A DNA stretch of 64,000 bases from DTHT01 sp037444625 (GTDB lineage Bacteria; Acidobacteriota; Terriglobia; Bryobacterales; Bryobacteraceae). The number at the start of each line of letters is the position of its first letter. Positions within the stretch are counted from its first letter, which is position 1. A program made the position numbers and the translations under genes. The notes under the pieces were generated by a model. It searched no databases and was not told where the DNA came from. It saw nothing but the letters and a program-made list of their open reading frames with translations. Positions 1-7,392 of this stretch are shown here, piece after piece. The DNA is taken from contig JBBIMA010000011.1 of assembly GCA_037444625.1 (NCBI GenBank), positions 1-64,000 of the forward strand. Direction: 5' to 3'.

Positions 1-669
1 GAGGCCCCGGCCTCCTCCCGGTACGGGCTCGCCCCCGGGCCCGCGCATCACGCCGCCTGCCTCCTCCGGATTGCCGGCGCCGAAGGCCCGCGCCGCCGCC
101 TCGCGGCCCAGAGCCAGCTCGCGCATCTGTTCGAAGCCCGCGCGCATCTGCTCCAGGAGGCCTTGGCGCAAGGCCGCTTGTAGATTCGTGCTCAGGCTGC
201 CGCTGAGCAGGAAGGCTTCATTCGCGCTGGCCTCCAGCGAGAAGCCCTGCGGGGCGGTGGCCGCCTCGACGGCGGACTCGATCTGAGTCTCCACCGCCGC
301 GGCGTTGCGATTCAGGGCCAGCGGCTGAAATCCGGGACCGCGCCCGGGCGGCTGCGCGCGCACCAGGCGCGGTTGCACCTCGAGGCTCCACTCCAGCGGC
401 GCCGCCGGTCCGGGGATCTGCACGGTCTGCCGCGCCGGGCGAAAGCCCGTCATTTGGACCTCGAGCGTCCAGACCCCGGGCGAGAGACCCTCCAGCGCGT
501 AGCGGCCGTCCTCGTCGGTGGTGGTCACCAGCTTTCGCTCGCCCTGCGTCGCCGTGACCACCGCGCCCGGAATGGGCTGGCCGGCCGAGCGGACCACGCC
601 CGCGTGGCGCAGGGCCGGCTGGCCGGCGGCCGCAAGGCACATCAGCATCGCAAGCGCAATCCGGAGCAT
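1..669 (-). CDS. Carboxypeptidase-regulatory-like domain protein, secreted, C-terminus off the window
   Basis: This reading frame is open from an ATG at 667-669 to the left edge, giving at least 223 residues. It begins with a short hydrophobic signal peptide (MLRIALAMLMCLAAAG). A beta-sandwich carboxypeptidase-regulatory-like (CNA-B-like) domain follows at about residues 22-85, with the typical pattern of a G-x-P-I-P-G-A-V start, a T-D-E-D-G-R-Y centre and a G-L-S-P-G turn. From about residue 100 it becomes Ala/Gln/Glu-rich, then Gly/Pro-rich near residue 210. Proteins with this start in Acidobacteria are often TonB-receptor-like or surface proteins, but the rest is missing, so the function is not known. 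The gene is divergent from the hydrolase at 818 across an AT-rich promoter region holding the repeat motif at 731-765. The frame is certain; the family assignment beyond the N-terminal domain is not. Confidence 0.75.
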   Translation of the reverse strand, partial: MLRIALAMLMCLAAAGQPALRHAGVVRSAGQPIPGAVVTATQGERKLVTTTDEDGRYALEGLSPGVWTLEVQMTGFRPARQTVQIPGPAAPLEWSLEVQPRLVRAQPPGRGPGFQPLALNRNAAAVETQIESAVEAATAPQGFSLEASANEAFLLSGSLSTNLQAALRQGLLEQMRAGFEQMRELALGREAAARAFGAGNPEEAGGVMRGPGGEPVPGGGRGL

Positions 670-730
670 GACCTCCCAGCCCGCCCTCCGGCGGTTCCCA
701 TTGGGAAGGGATGACGCAACCTGAGGATAA

Positions 731-765
731 AGTTACCGCCCGGGACCACTCTTTACCTTTTTAAC
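731..765 (-). promoter_or_regulatory. Tandem GTnAA repeat + CCGGG + -35-like element, copy 1
   Basis: Read on the minus strand, this stretch holds GTTAAAAAGGTAAAGAG (749-765), then five bases, then CCGGGCG (737-743) directly followed by GTAACT (731-736). The same three-part order occurs at 19354-19405 and 22932-22983. It lies 62 bp upstream of the start codon at 669 and points towards that gene. The role as an activator or sigma-factor site is an inference from the repetition and placement. The spacing between repeat and CCGGG (5 nt) is shorter than in the other two copies (10 and 11 nt). Confidence 0.4.
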
Positions 766-780
766 AGGCTGCGTTACACT
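752..780 (+). promoter_or_regulatory. Candidate sigma70 promoter for the MBL-fold gene
   Basis: TTTACC (752-757) and TACACT (775-780) are separated by exactly 17 bp, which fits a sigma70-type -35/-10 pair. Transcription would start near 787, about 30 bp before the ATG at 818. The -35 hexamer lies inside the minus-strand GTnAA repeat, so one bound factor could affect both divergent genes. Predicted by eye only. Confidence 0.4.
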
Positions 781-817
781 GAACGTGCCTTTCCCAGGCA
801 GAACGGGAGCTCGGAGA

Positions 818-1693
818 ATGAACCGACAGCGCGCGATTGTGATTCTGCTGGCGGCCTGCGGCGCTCTGACGGCGGCCGCTTTCGCTCAGCCGCAGCCCGC
901 CCCGCTTGCCGCCGAACCGCTGGGCGACGGCGTCTATTGGTTCCGCGGCGGCAGCGGGGCCAACGCCGGCCTGATTATCGCCGGCAAGGAGGCCGTGATC
1001 ATTGACGCCAAGATGACGCCCGACTCCGCCCGAGCCATGTTCGAAGAGATCCGCAAGCTGACCCTAAACCCGGTTCGGTACTTGATCCTGACCCACAGCG
1101 ACGGAGACCACGTCAACGGCCTGGGCGGTTTCCCCAGGAATCTGGTCGTGCTGGCCCACCCGAACGCCCTCAAGGACATGCAAGAGGCCTTCAAGGACCC
1201 CAAACTCAGCTCGCTGGCGGGCTGGCTGCCGATGGAAGCGGTATCCCCTGATGGCGGCCGCCTCGAGATAGACGGCCTCCCGGTGCGGCTGCTGCACTTC
1301 GGCCCGGCCCATACCAACGGCGATCTGGTGGTTTTTCTGCCCCGGCAGCGGATTGCCTTTGTGGGCGATCTGATCTTCATCGGGCGCGATCCGCTCATCC
1401 ACCGGCACAAGAACGGCAGCTCCTTCGGGCTGGTCGAGACGCTGAAGAAGCTGCTGGAGCTGGAGTGCGACCGCTACGTCTCCGGGCACGCCGACCCGGT
1501 GGGTAAGGCCGAGATTCGCGCTCTGCTGGCCTCGCTCGAGGACAGGCAGGCGAAGGTGAAGGCGCTGATCGCGCAAGGGAAATCCCTCGAGCAGATCAAG
1601 GCTGCTTTCGGGGTTGCCGAGCAGCCGGGCGCGGCACGCCGCCGCCCCGGTCTGATCGAGGTGATTTACCAGGAGTTGACCGAGAAAAAATAA
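818..1693 (+). CDS. Secreted MBL-fold metallo-hydrolase
   Basis: This encodes a 291-residue metallo-beta-lactamase-fold hydrolase with a signal peptide (residues 1-24, ending near A-F-A-Q). The first metal motif reads T-H-S-D-G-D-H (His93, Asp95, Asp97, His98): the second histidine of the usual H-x-H-x-D-H is aspartate. Later ligands are visible: His165 in H-T-N-G-D, Asp184 in F-V-G-D, and His224 in V-S-G-H. These suggest a two-metal hydrolase of the periplasm; the substrate is unknown. The ATG at 818 is chosen over a GTG at 785 because it follows a GGAG ribosome site (813-816) and opens the signal peptide. A GC-rich hairpin follows the stop. Confidence 0.85.
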   Translation: MNRQRAIVILLAACGALTAAAFAQPQPAPLAAEPLGDGVYWFRGGSGANAGLIIAGKEAVIIDAKMTPDSARAMFEEIRKLTLNPVRYLILTHSDGDHVNGLGGFPRNLVVLAHPNALKDMQEAFKDPKLSSLAGWLPMEAVSPDGGRLEIDGLPVRLLHFGPAHTNGDLVVFLPRQRIAFVGDLIFIGRDPLIHRHKNGSSFGLVETLKKLLELECDRYVSGHADPVGKAEIRALLASLEDRQAKVKALIAQGKSLEQIKAAFGVAEQPGAARRRPGLIEVIYQELTEKK

Positions 1694-1729
1694 GGGCGGA
1701 GCGCGGCGCCCCAACGCGCCCCTCCGCCC
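1694..1729 (+). terminator. Candidate terminator after the MBL-fold gene
   Basis: GGGCGGAG (1694-1701) pairs perfectly with CTCCGCCC (1722-1729), starting immediately after the TAA stop. The downstream T-tract is weak (CCTTTAG), so rho-independent activity is only possible. It could serve both this gene and the convergent gene ending at 1759. Confidence 0.4.
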
Positions 1730-1758
1730 GAGGATCCTTTAGAAATTCCCGCGAGGCC

Positions 1759-2142
1759 TTAAGACGGCTTCCTCTTGGCTACGAACTCCCGGGCCTGGCC
1801 CTGGCCCCCTTCCCGCTGGCGGGTGAACCGAATCTCATCGCCGACCACCTTGCCCTTGTAGAGGAACTTCATCTGGTTGCCGCCGAACTCCAGCACCTGA
1901 GTGAAGGAGATCTCGTCCCCCTGGATCTTGCCGTCGGAGATGGGGGATTCACCCCGCGGGGTGGTGATGCTCCCGGTGAGTTTCTCGCCCTCCACCTTGA
2001 AGGTGAAGGTCATGGATTGGGTCTGCCCCTGCCGTCCGGGGACCTCCGCGACCCATTGGCCACTGACGTCGGCCGCCCAAGCGGCTATCGCCCCCAGGCC
2101 GACCAGAAACAGGCAAAGCAAGAGTATCCTCTTGGTGCTCAT
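1759..2142 (-). CDS. Small secreted beta-rich protein, unknown function
   Basis: This encodes 127 residues: a signal peptide of about 24 residues (K-R-I-L-L-L-C-L-F-L-V) followed by an all-beta domain of about 100 residues. The mature part alternates short strands with G-x-I-x-G-D-E-I-x-F patterns, for example D-G-K-I-Q-G-D-E-I-S-F and G-K-V-V-G-D-E-I-R-F, giving an internal two-fold repeat. This resembles small secreted domains I associate with Acidobacteria and Planctomycetes, where they also occur inside larger hydrolases. No catalytic motif is visible. The start at 2142 is preferred over upstream in-frame starts because it gives a clean signal peptide; the upstream extension is low-complexity and overlaps tadA. 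It may be a carbohydrate-binding or structural envelope protein, but that is a guess. Confidence 0.75.
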   Translation of the reverse strand: MSTKRILLLCLFLVGLGAIAAWAADVSGQWVAEVPGRQGQTQSMTFTFKVEGEKLTGSITTPRGESPISDGKIQGDEISFTQVLEFGGNQMKFLYKGKVVGDEIRFTRQREGGQGQAREFVAKRKPS

Positions 2143-2195
2143 ACCCAGCAATGATGGCCCCGGGGGGCGGAATGTTACACCCCCGGGGGCGGGGC

Positions 2196-2645
2196 TCAAC
2201 GGCGCCGGCGGAAGAAATCCTGTAACAGCTCGAGGCATTCCACCGCCAGCACCCCCTCCAGCACCTCCACCCGGTGGTTGAGCAGCTCGGAGTCCGCCAG
2301 CCGGAACTTGCTGCGAACGCCCCCGAAGCGCAGGTCGCGCGCACCGAAGACCAGCCGGCGGATGCGGGCCGCCACCAGCGCCCCGGCGCACATCACGCAG
2401 GGCTCCAGCGTCACGTACAGGGTGGCCTCCGGCAGGCGGTAGTTGCCTGCGTGGGCGGCGGCCTCGCGCAGAGCCAGGATCTCGGCGTGCGCCGTGGGAT
2501 CGCAGGAGCGGATCGGGGCGTTGCGGCCCCGCCCGAGCACGAGGCCGTCGGCGCCGACCACTAGGGCGCCCACCGGCGCTTCACCTGCCTGGGCCGCCTC
2601 CCCAGCCAGCGCCAGCGCCTCCCGCATGTAGCGTTCGTGATCCAC
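2196..2645 (-). CDS. tadA: tRNA-specific adenosine deaminase TadA
   Basis: This 149-residue protein has the full cytidine/deoxycytidylate deaminase zinc site: H53-A-E55, and P82-C83-V-M-C86. The length and the order of motifs match TadA, which converts A34 to inosine in the anticodon of tRNA-Arg(ACG) in the cytoplasm. The early stretch from residue 5 (R-Y-M-R-E-A-L-A-L-A) also matches the TadA start. Translation appears to begin at a GTG (2643-2645); the ATG at residue 7 is an alternative. The gene stands alone, followed at 54 bp by the small secreted protein. TadA is essential in most bacteria. Guanine deaminase relatives share the motifs, but the size and N-terminus favour TadA. Confidence 0.93.
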   Translation of the reverse strand: MDHERYMREALALAGEAAQAGEAPVGALVVGADGLVLGRGRNAPIRSCDPTAHAEILALREAAAHAGNYRLPEATLYVTLEPCVMCAGALVAARIRRLVFGARDLRFGGVRSKFRLADSELLNHRVEVLEGVLAVECLELLQDFFRRRR

Positions 2646-2799
2646 CCCGGCCAGTGTACTTCAGCGCCGCCGCGTCGGGTCGGTGCGACACGGGCCCGAC
2701 ACAGCCTCAGGACCGCCGGCGGCTCTGGGGCGGGCGCGGCACGCGACGGCCTGAGCGGCTGCCGCGCCACGGCCCCGCACCTGCGCTATAGTCCCCCTC

Positions 2800-4560
2800 A
2801 TGGACAAGATCGCAATCCTGCTGTTGGCCGCCGCGGCCCTCGGGGCCCAGGCCCCGGCTCAAGACGCCCGCAACGCCAACATCCCCAACACCGACACGCA
2901 CTTCACCATGCCGGCCTACCGCAGCCTGGCGGAGTGGGAGGCGCGCAAGGCCCGTCTGCGGCGGCAGATCCTGGCTGCCGCCGGGCTGCTGCCCATGCCT
3001 CCGCGCGGCCCGCTGAACGCACAGATCTTCGGCCGGATCGAGAACAAAGATTACTCGATCGAAAAGGTGCTGCTGGAGACCCTGCCCGGCTACTATCTGG
3101 GCGGCAATCTTTACCGGCCGCTGGGGCGCACGGGGCGCTTTCCCGGCGTCGCCTCCCCGCACGGCCACTGGAACTACGGCCGGCTGGATCATCAGCCGCT
3201 CGGTTCGATCCCCGCTCGCGGCATCAATCTGGCCCGCCAGGGCTACGTAGTGTTCGCCTACGACATGGTGGGTTACAACGACACCATCCAGACGCCCCAC
3301 GCCTTCGGCGGGCCGGCCGAGCAGCTATGGTCCTTCAGCCCCCTGGGCCTTCAGCTTTGGAACTCCCTGCGCGCGGTGGACTTTCTCCAATCGCTGCCGG
3401 ATGTGGATCCGGAGCGCATCGCCGCCACCGGCGCCTCGGGCGGCGGCACCCAGACGTTCCTGCTGGCGGCGGTGGACGATCGGGTGAAGTTCTCCGCTCC
3501 GGTGAACATGGTTTCGGCCATCATGCAGGGCGGCTGCGTCTGCGAAAACGCGCCCAACCTGCGCTTGGGCGCCTTCAACGTCGAGTTCGCCGCCCTGATG
3601 GCGCCGCGCCCGATGCTGCTGGTCTCGGCCACGGGCGATTGGACGCGCAACGTTCCGCAGGAGGAATTCCCCGCCGTGCGCGGCATCTACGCCCTCTACG
3701 GCAAGCCGGAGAACGTCGAGAACGTGCACGTGGACGCGCCGCACAATTACAACCAGGCCAGCCGCGAGGCGGTCTACCGCTTCTTCGGCAAACATATCCT
3801 GGGCGAGAGCGACCCCAAGAAGCTGGCCGAGAGGAGCATCCGGGTGGAGAAGCTTCAGGACATGCTCGCCTTGCATAACCGCAGCCTGCCCCCCGGCGCC
3901 CTGGATTACGAGGGGTTGTTCCGTCTCTGGCGCGACATGGCGCGGCGGCAGGCCGCCGGCGCGCGGGATCTGGAAGCGCTACGCGAGCAACTGCGCCTGA
4001 CGGTGGCCGTCGAGTGGCCGGAGGAGGTGCAAAGCGAGATCCGCGGCGAGCAGGTGGTCCTGAGCCGCCCGGGCAAGGGGGACCGCGTGCCGGGCGTGCT
4101 GATCCAGGGCGGGCCGCCGCCGGCGCTGGTGGTCCACTCGGAAGGGGCCGAGGCCGCGCGCCGCTCGCCGGTGGTGGCCGAACTGCTCAAAGCGCGGCGA
4201 AGCGTGTTGATGATTGACGCCTTCCAGACCGGCTCGGCCGCAGCGCCGCGTGACCGCTCGCAGCGCCACTTCCTGTGCTTCAACCAGAGCGACGACGCCA
4301 ACCGCCTCCAGGACATCCTGACCGCCCTGCGCTTCCTGAGCGCCAGGCAGGCGGGGCGGATCGAGCTGGTGGGCTTGCAGAAGGCCGCCCTTTGGTGCCT
4401 GTTCGCGGCCGCCGCGGCGCCTTTGGATCTCAAGCTGAACGCCGATTGGGGGGAGTTCGGAGGCAGCGATCAGGAGTTCATCGAGCGCTTCTTCGTGCCC
4501 GGGATTCAGCGGGCCGGCGGGCTGGAGACCGCCCTGCGGTTGACGGCCGCCAGGCGCTGA
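2800..4560 (+). CDS. Secreted alpha/beta-hydrolase, acetyl-xylan-esterase-like
   Basis: This is a 586-residue exported protein with a signal peptide (residues 1-21). The alpha/beta-hydrolase core (about 90-340) carries a nucleophile elbow G211-A-S213-G-G, a candidate acid Asp280 in A-T-G-D-W-T, and a candidate base His315 in A-P-H-N-Y. This pattern fits the acetyl-xylan esterase/dienelactone-hydrolase superfamily, so esterase action on acylated sugars is likely. The C-terminal 220 residues form a second alpha/beta-like region without a clear nucleophile and may help bind substrate. The ATG lies just after ATAGTCCCCCTC with no strong ribosome site. The gene converges on the DUF1080 gene, with a 6-bp gap between stops. 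Confidence 0.82.
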   Translation: MDKIAILLLAAAALGAQAPAQDARNANIPNTDTHFTMPAYRSLAEWEARKARLRRQILAAAGLLPMPPRGPLNAQIFGRIENKDYSIEKVLLETLPGYYLGGNLYRPLGRTGRFPGVASPHGHWNYGRLDHQPLGSIPARGINLARQGYVVFAYDMVGYNDTIQTPHAFGGPAEQLWSFSPLGLQLWNSLRAVDFLQSLPDVDPERIAATGASGGGTQTFLLAAVDDRVKFSAPVNMVSAIMQGGCVCENAPNLRLGAFNVEFAALMAPRPMLLVSATGDWTRNVPQEEFPAVRGIYALYGKPENVENVHVDAPHNYNQASREAVYRFFGKHILGESDPKKLAERSIRVEKLQDMLALHNRSLPPGALDYEGLFRLWRDMARRQAAGARDLEALREQLRLTVAVEWPEEVQSEIRGEQVVLSRPGKGDRVPGVLIQGGPPPALVVHSEGAEAARRSPVVAELLKARRSVLMIDAFQTGSAAAPRDRSQRHFLCFNQSDDANRLQDILTALRFLSARQAGRIELVGLQKAALWCLFAAAAAPLDLKLNADWGEFGGSDQEFIERFFVPGIQRAGGLETALRLTAARR

Positions 4561-4566
4561 GCACGC

Positions 4567-5184
4567 TCAGCGTGGGGGAGAAATCTCCCGGATACGGATA
4601 TTGCGGAACATCACCACGCTGTTGCGGTCGTGAAGCTGGAGGCCGATGGGACCCGCCTTGGGGCGGTCGGGCAGGCCGGGATGCTGGGAGACCAGCTTCC
4701 CGTTGAGCTTGACGCGGATGCGATCGAAACGGGATTCGATTTCCAGGGTGTTCCAGTCGTTGCGCATGTCCGGGTCGCGAGCGGCATCCAGCAGGTAGAT
4801 GCTGCCGGTCGGGAAGCGATCCGGGTAGGCGTTGGCGATCTGGATTTCATAGCCGATGTGGGAGGGGGTGCGATTGAGGTCCCATTCGGCGCCCACCGCC
4901 CAGCGGGCCCGCGAGGTGTCGCGGATCGAGACGCCGCTGTTGCCTCCCAACCGCGTCCAGAATTCCAGGGACAGGTCGAACTCGCCGAACTCCTTCTTGG
5001 TGTAAAGCCAGGATTGATGGAGGCAGGGCCGGCGAGGGTCGCACTGGCCGACCAGCGTGCCGTCGCGCAGCACGCTCCACACCCCTTCGCCCACGACTTC
5101 CCAGCCCTCGAGATTCTTGCCGTTGAACAGCGGGATCCAGCCCGCGGCCGCCAGCAGCGCGGCCAAAAGACCCTGTACTAGCAT
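4567..5184 (-). CDS. DUF1080 (3-keto-disaccharide hydrolase-like) secreted protein
   Basis: This encodes 205 residues with a signal peptide (1-16) and a single concanavalin-like DUF1080 domain. The typical start F-N-G-K-N-L-E-G-W (residues 20-28) is clear, followed by S-W-L-Y-T-K-K-E-F-G-E-F-D-L and G-N-S-G-V-S-I-R. The N-D-W-N-T-L-E-I-E and G-P-I-G-L-Q-L-H-D motifs close the sandwich. Some DUF1080 proteins hydrolyse or bind 3-keto sugars; the activity here is inferred from family membership only. The length is normal for a one-domain member. It is divergent from the HlyD-type gene and convergent with the esterase-like gene, so it is probably transcribed alone. Confidence 0.88.
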   Translation of the reverse strand: MLVQGLLAALLAAAGWIPLFNGKNLEGWEVVGEGVWSVLRDGTLVGQCDPRRPCLHQSWLYTKKEFGEFDLSLEFWTRLGGNSGVSIRDTSRARWAVGAEWDLNRTPSHIGYEIQIANAYPDRFPTGSIYLLDAARDPDMRNDWNTLEIESRFDRIRVKLNGKLVSQHPGLPDRPKAGPIGLQLHDRNSVVMFRNIRIREISPPR

Positions 5185-5295
5185 GATCGCCGGGACTCCG
5201 CCGCGATTCTAGCAGAAGCCCGGCCGGCCCGGCCGGGGGGTAACCCGGCCCCGGGGCCGCTCGCCTTCTCAAATTGAATACACTGGGAAGTAGCG

Positions 5296-6639
5296 ATGCC
5301 CGCCCTGCCGCAGCCTAAGCCTACGCCGCCTGCCCCAGGACCGGCGCCTTTGCGCCCGGTGCCCGCGCCCGAGCGCCGGCCTGCCCGCTGGAAGTTCATC
5401 CTGCCGGCGGCCGGTCTGATGGGGCTGATCGGCCTGCTGGCCTGGCTCTGGTTGAGGCCGCAGTACGGCGGCGGGCCGCCGGTGGTCAGCTTGCCGACCG
5501 CTAAGGCGGTGCAGGGAACCTTCAAACGCACGGTTCGCGTGGCCGGGCAAACCTCGGCGCGGCACTTCGCCAACATTACCGTCCCTCTGGTCCGCGCGCC
5601 GGACTCCCGCCAGGGCATGACGCTAGTCCAGTTGGCCAAGGCCGGCACCTACGTCAAAAAAGGTGACGTGCTGGCCCAGATTGATCCCCAGAGTCTGGTG
5701 GATCACATTGACGACGTCGAGGACCAGGTCGAGCAGGCGGTCAACGACATCAAGAAGCGCATGGCCGAACAGGCGGTGGATTGGGAGAACCTCCAGCAGA
5801 CCTTGCGGGTGGCCAAGTCCAACTGGGACAAGGCATTGCTGGACCTGAAGGCGGCCGAGGTCAAGACCGAGCTGGAGCGCGAATACTATCGCATCCGGGC
5901 CGAGGAGGCCGAGGCCAACTACAAGCAGCTTCAAGCCGACATCCCCATCACCAAGCAGCGCCAAGGCTCGGACCTGCGCATCCTCGAGATCGCCCACAAG
6001 CGTCAGGTGATTCACCTGGAGAATCACCGCCACGACTTGACCCGCTTCACCATCCGCTCCCCGATGAACGGCCTGGTGGTGATGCAGCAGGTCTTCCGTT
6101 CCGGGGAAGCGGGGCAGATCCAGGAAGGCGACCAGGTCAGCCCCGGCCAGCAGATCATGAAAGTGGTGGATCTGACCAGCATGCAGGTGGAGGCCACGGT
6201 CAACCAGACCGAGAATGTCGAGTTCCGCGTGGGCCAGGGCGCCCGGGTCGGCTTGGATGCTTTTCCGGGTCTGGAATTCCCCGGTACGGTCTACGCCCTG
6301 GGAGCCCTGGCGGTGCGGCCGGGGCGGGGCGAGAGCTACTACCTGCGCACGGTTCCCATCCGCATTGCGATCGAAGGCAGCGACCCGCGCTTGATCCCGG
6401 ACCTTTCCGCCTGGGCGGAAATCGAGCTGGAGCGCCAAGAGGACTGCCTGCTCATCCCGCTGGAGGCGGTGCACCGCGAGGACGGTCGCGAGGTGGTTTA
6501 TGTCCGACGGGGCGACAGCTTCCAGAAGCGCGTGGTCGAACTGGGTTCGCGCAACCAGACGCACGTAGTGGTCAAGCAAGGGCTGCGGCCGGGCGAAGTG
6601 GTGGCGCTGGCCCGGCCCGCGCAGATCCCGGCCCGTTAA
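5296..6639 (+). CDS. HlyD/RND-type periplasmic adaptor, orphan
   Basis: This 447-residue protein has a Pro-rich cytoplasmic tail (1-30), one membrane anchor (about 33-54) and a periplasmic adaptor body. A lipoyl-like half-motif (V-K-K-G-D-V-L-A-Q-I, about 117-126) is followed by a long coiled-coil hairpin (about 135-245) and a second lipoyl half and beta-barrel (R-F-T-I-R-S-P-M-N-G-L-V-V, about 249-261). A membrane-proximal domain ends near P-A-R. Such adaptors link an inner-membrane pump (RND, ABC or MacB type) to an outer-membrane channel. No pump or TolC-like gene is nearby, so its partner must be encoded elsewhere. A GGGAAG ribosome site precedes the ATG, and TACACT at 5279-5284 could be a -10 element. 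Confidence 0.88.
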   Translation: MPALPQPKPTPPAPGPAPLRPVPAPERRPARWKFILPAAGLMGLIGLLAWLWLRPQYGGGPPVVSLPTAKAVQGTFKRTVRVAGQTSARHFANITVPLVRAPDSRQGMTLVQLAKAGTYVKKGDVLAQIDPQSLVDHIDDVEDQVEQAVNDIKKRMAEQAVDWENLQQTLRVAKSNWDKALLDLKAAEVKTELEREYYRIRAEEAEANYKQLQADIPITKQRQGSDLRILEIAHKRQVIHLENHRHDLTRFTIRSPMNGLVVMQQVFRSGEAGQIQEGDQVSPGQQIMKVVDLTSMQVEATVNQTENVEFRVGQGARVGLDAFPGLEFPGTVYALGALAVRPGRGESYYLRTVPIRIAIEGSDPRLIPDLSAWAEIELERQEDCLLIPLEAVHREDGREVVYVRRGDSFQKRVVELGSRNQTHVVVKQGLRPGEVVALARPAQIPAR

Positions 6640-6642
6640 GCT

Positions 6643-7392
6643 CTAGCGCGCCTTCTCTCCGATCAGGATCACGGATTGGCCCAGCGGGAGGTTCACTCCC
6701 GCGCGCAGGAGCCGGTGTTCGAGGCGCAGGGGCAGCTCCAGCAGCCGGTTCAGACCGCCGGGCAGCGGGGCCAGCCCGCTGGATGCCGGCCGGCGGAGCA
6801 AAGGCTCCCAGAGCCGGAATTTCACCAGCGCCACCGGCAGCAACAGGGAGTTGGCGTAAGTGGCCCGCAAGGTGCGGATCCCGCGAGCCTCCACGGCGGC
6901 CCTCAGCGCGGCCCGGGTGAAGCGCTGCCGCTCGCCGGTGAACTGCGAATGGCGGCTGCGCAGGACCTTCAAGGCCGCCGCGCGCAACACCAGCAATCCG
7001 CCGGGCACGAGCACGCGTGCCAGCTCGTCCAGCGCGCGCCCTTCCCCGCCCGGCGGAAAGTGCACCAGCACGTCCAGCGAGAGGACCGCATCGAAGCAGG
7101 CGTCCGGGAAGGGAAGCCGGGCGATGTCGGCTTGCAGCAGACGGGTCAGGCCGCTGCGCCGCCCGTGTTGCAGCCCTTCCCAGGCCAGATCCAGGGGGAA
7201 CAGCCGCCAGCCGTAGCGCGCCGCCAGCAACGCTGCGAAGTGGCCGGTGCCGCAGCCGGCTTCCAGGACGCGATCGAAGCTGCGCCGTGCGGCCAGCGGG
7301 TCCAGCAAGCCGAACAGGATGCGCCGCATCCCGCGAAACCACCAGAAGTCCCGCTCGGCGGCGGCCAGAAACTGGAATTCGGCCGGATTCAT
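6643..7392 (-). CDS. Class I SAM-dependent methyltransferase
   Basis: This 249-residue protein has the Rossmann SAM-binding loop L-E-A-G-C-G-T-G at about residues 43-50. An acidic residue after strand 2 (P-L-D-L, about 66-69) and a motif near the active site (F-D-A-V-L-S-L-D-V-L-V-H-F) match the UbiE/BioC-like class I fold (Methyltransf_11). The substrate cannot be read from the sequence. The gene starts 4 bp inside the end of the upstream epimerase gene (ATGA overlap), so the two are translationally coupled and probably act on the same glycan or lipid-linked sugar. An N-terminal F-W-W-F-R-G-M-R-R segment is common in methyltransferases of surface-polysaccharide clusters. Confidence 0.88.
   Translation of the reverse strand: MNPAEFQFLAAAERDFWWFRGMRRILFGLLDPLAARRSFDRVLEAGCGTGHFAALLAARYGWRLFPLDLAWEGLQHGRRSGLTRLLQADIARLPFPDACFDAVLSLDVLVHFPPGGEGRALDELARVLVPGGLLVLRAAALKVLRSRHSQFTGERQRFTRAALRAAVEARGIRTLRATYANSLLLPVALVKFRLWEPLLRRPASSGLAPLPGGLNRLLELPLRLEHRLLRAGVNLPLGQSVILIGEKAR

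Noticed and set aside
785..817. GTG start at 785 for the MBL-fold protein
   Set aside because: It would put a polar stretch before the signal peptide and overlap the predicted transcription start; the ATG at 818 has a ribosome site.
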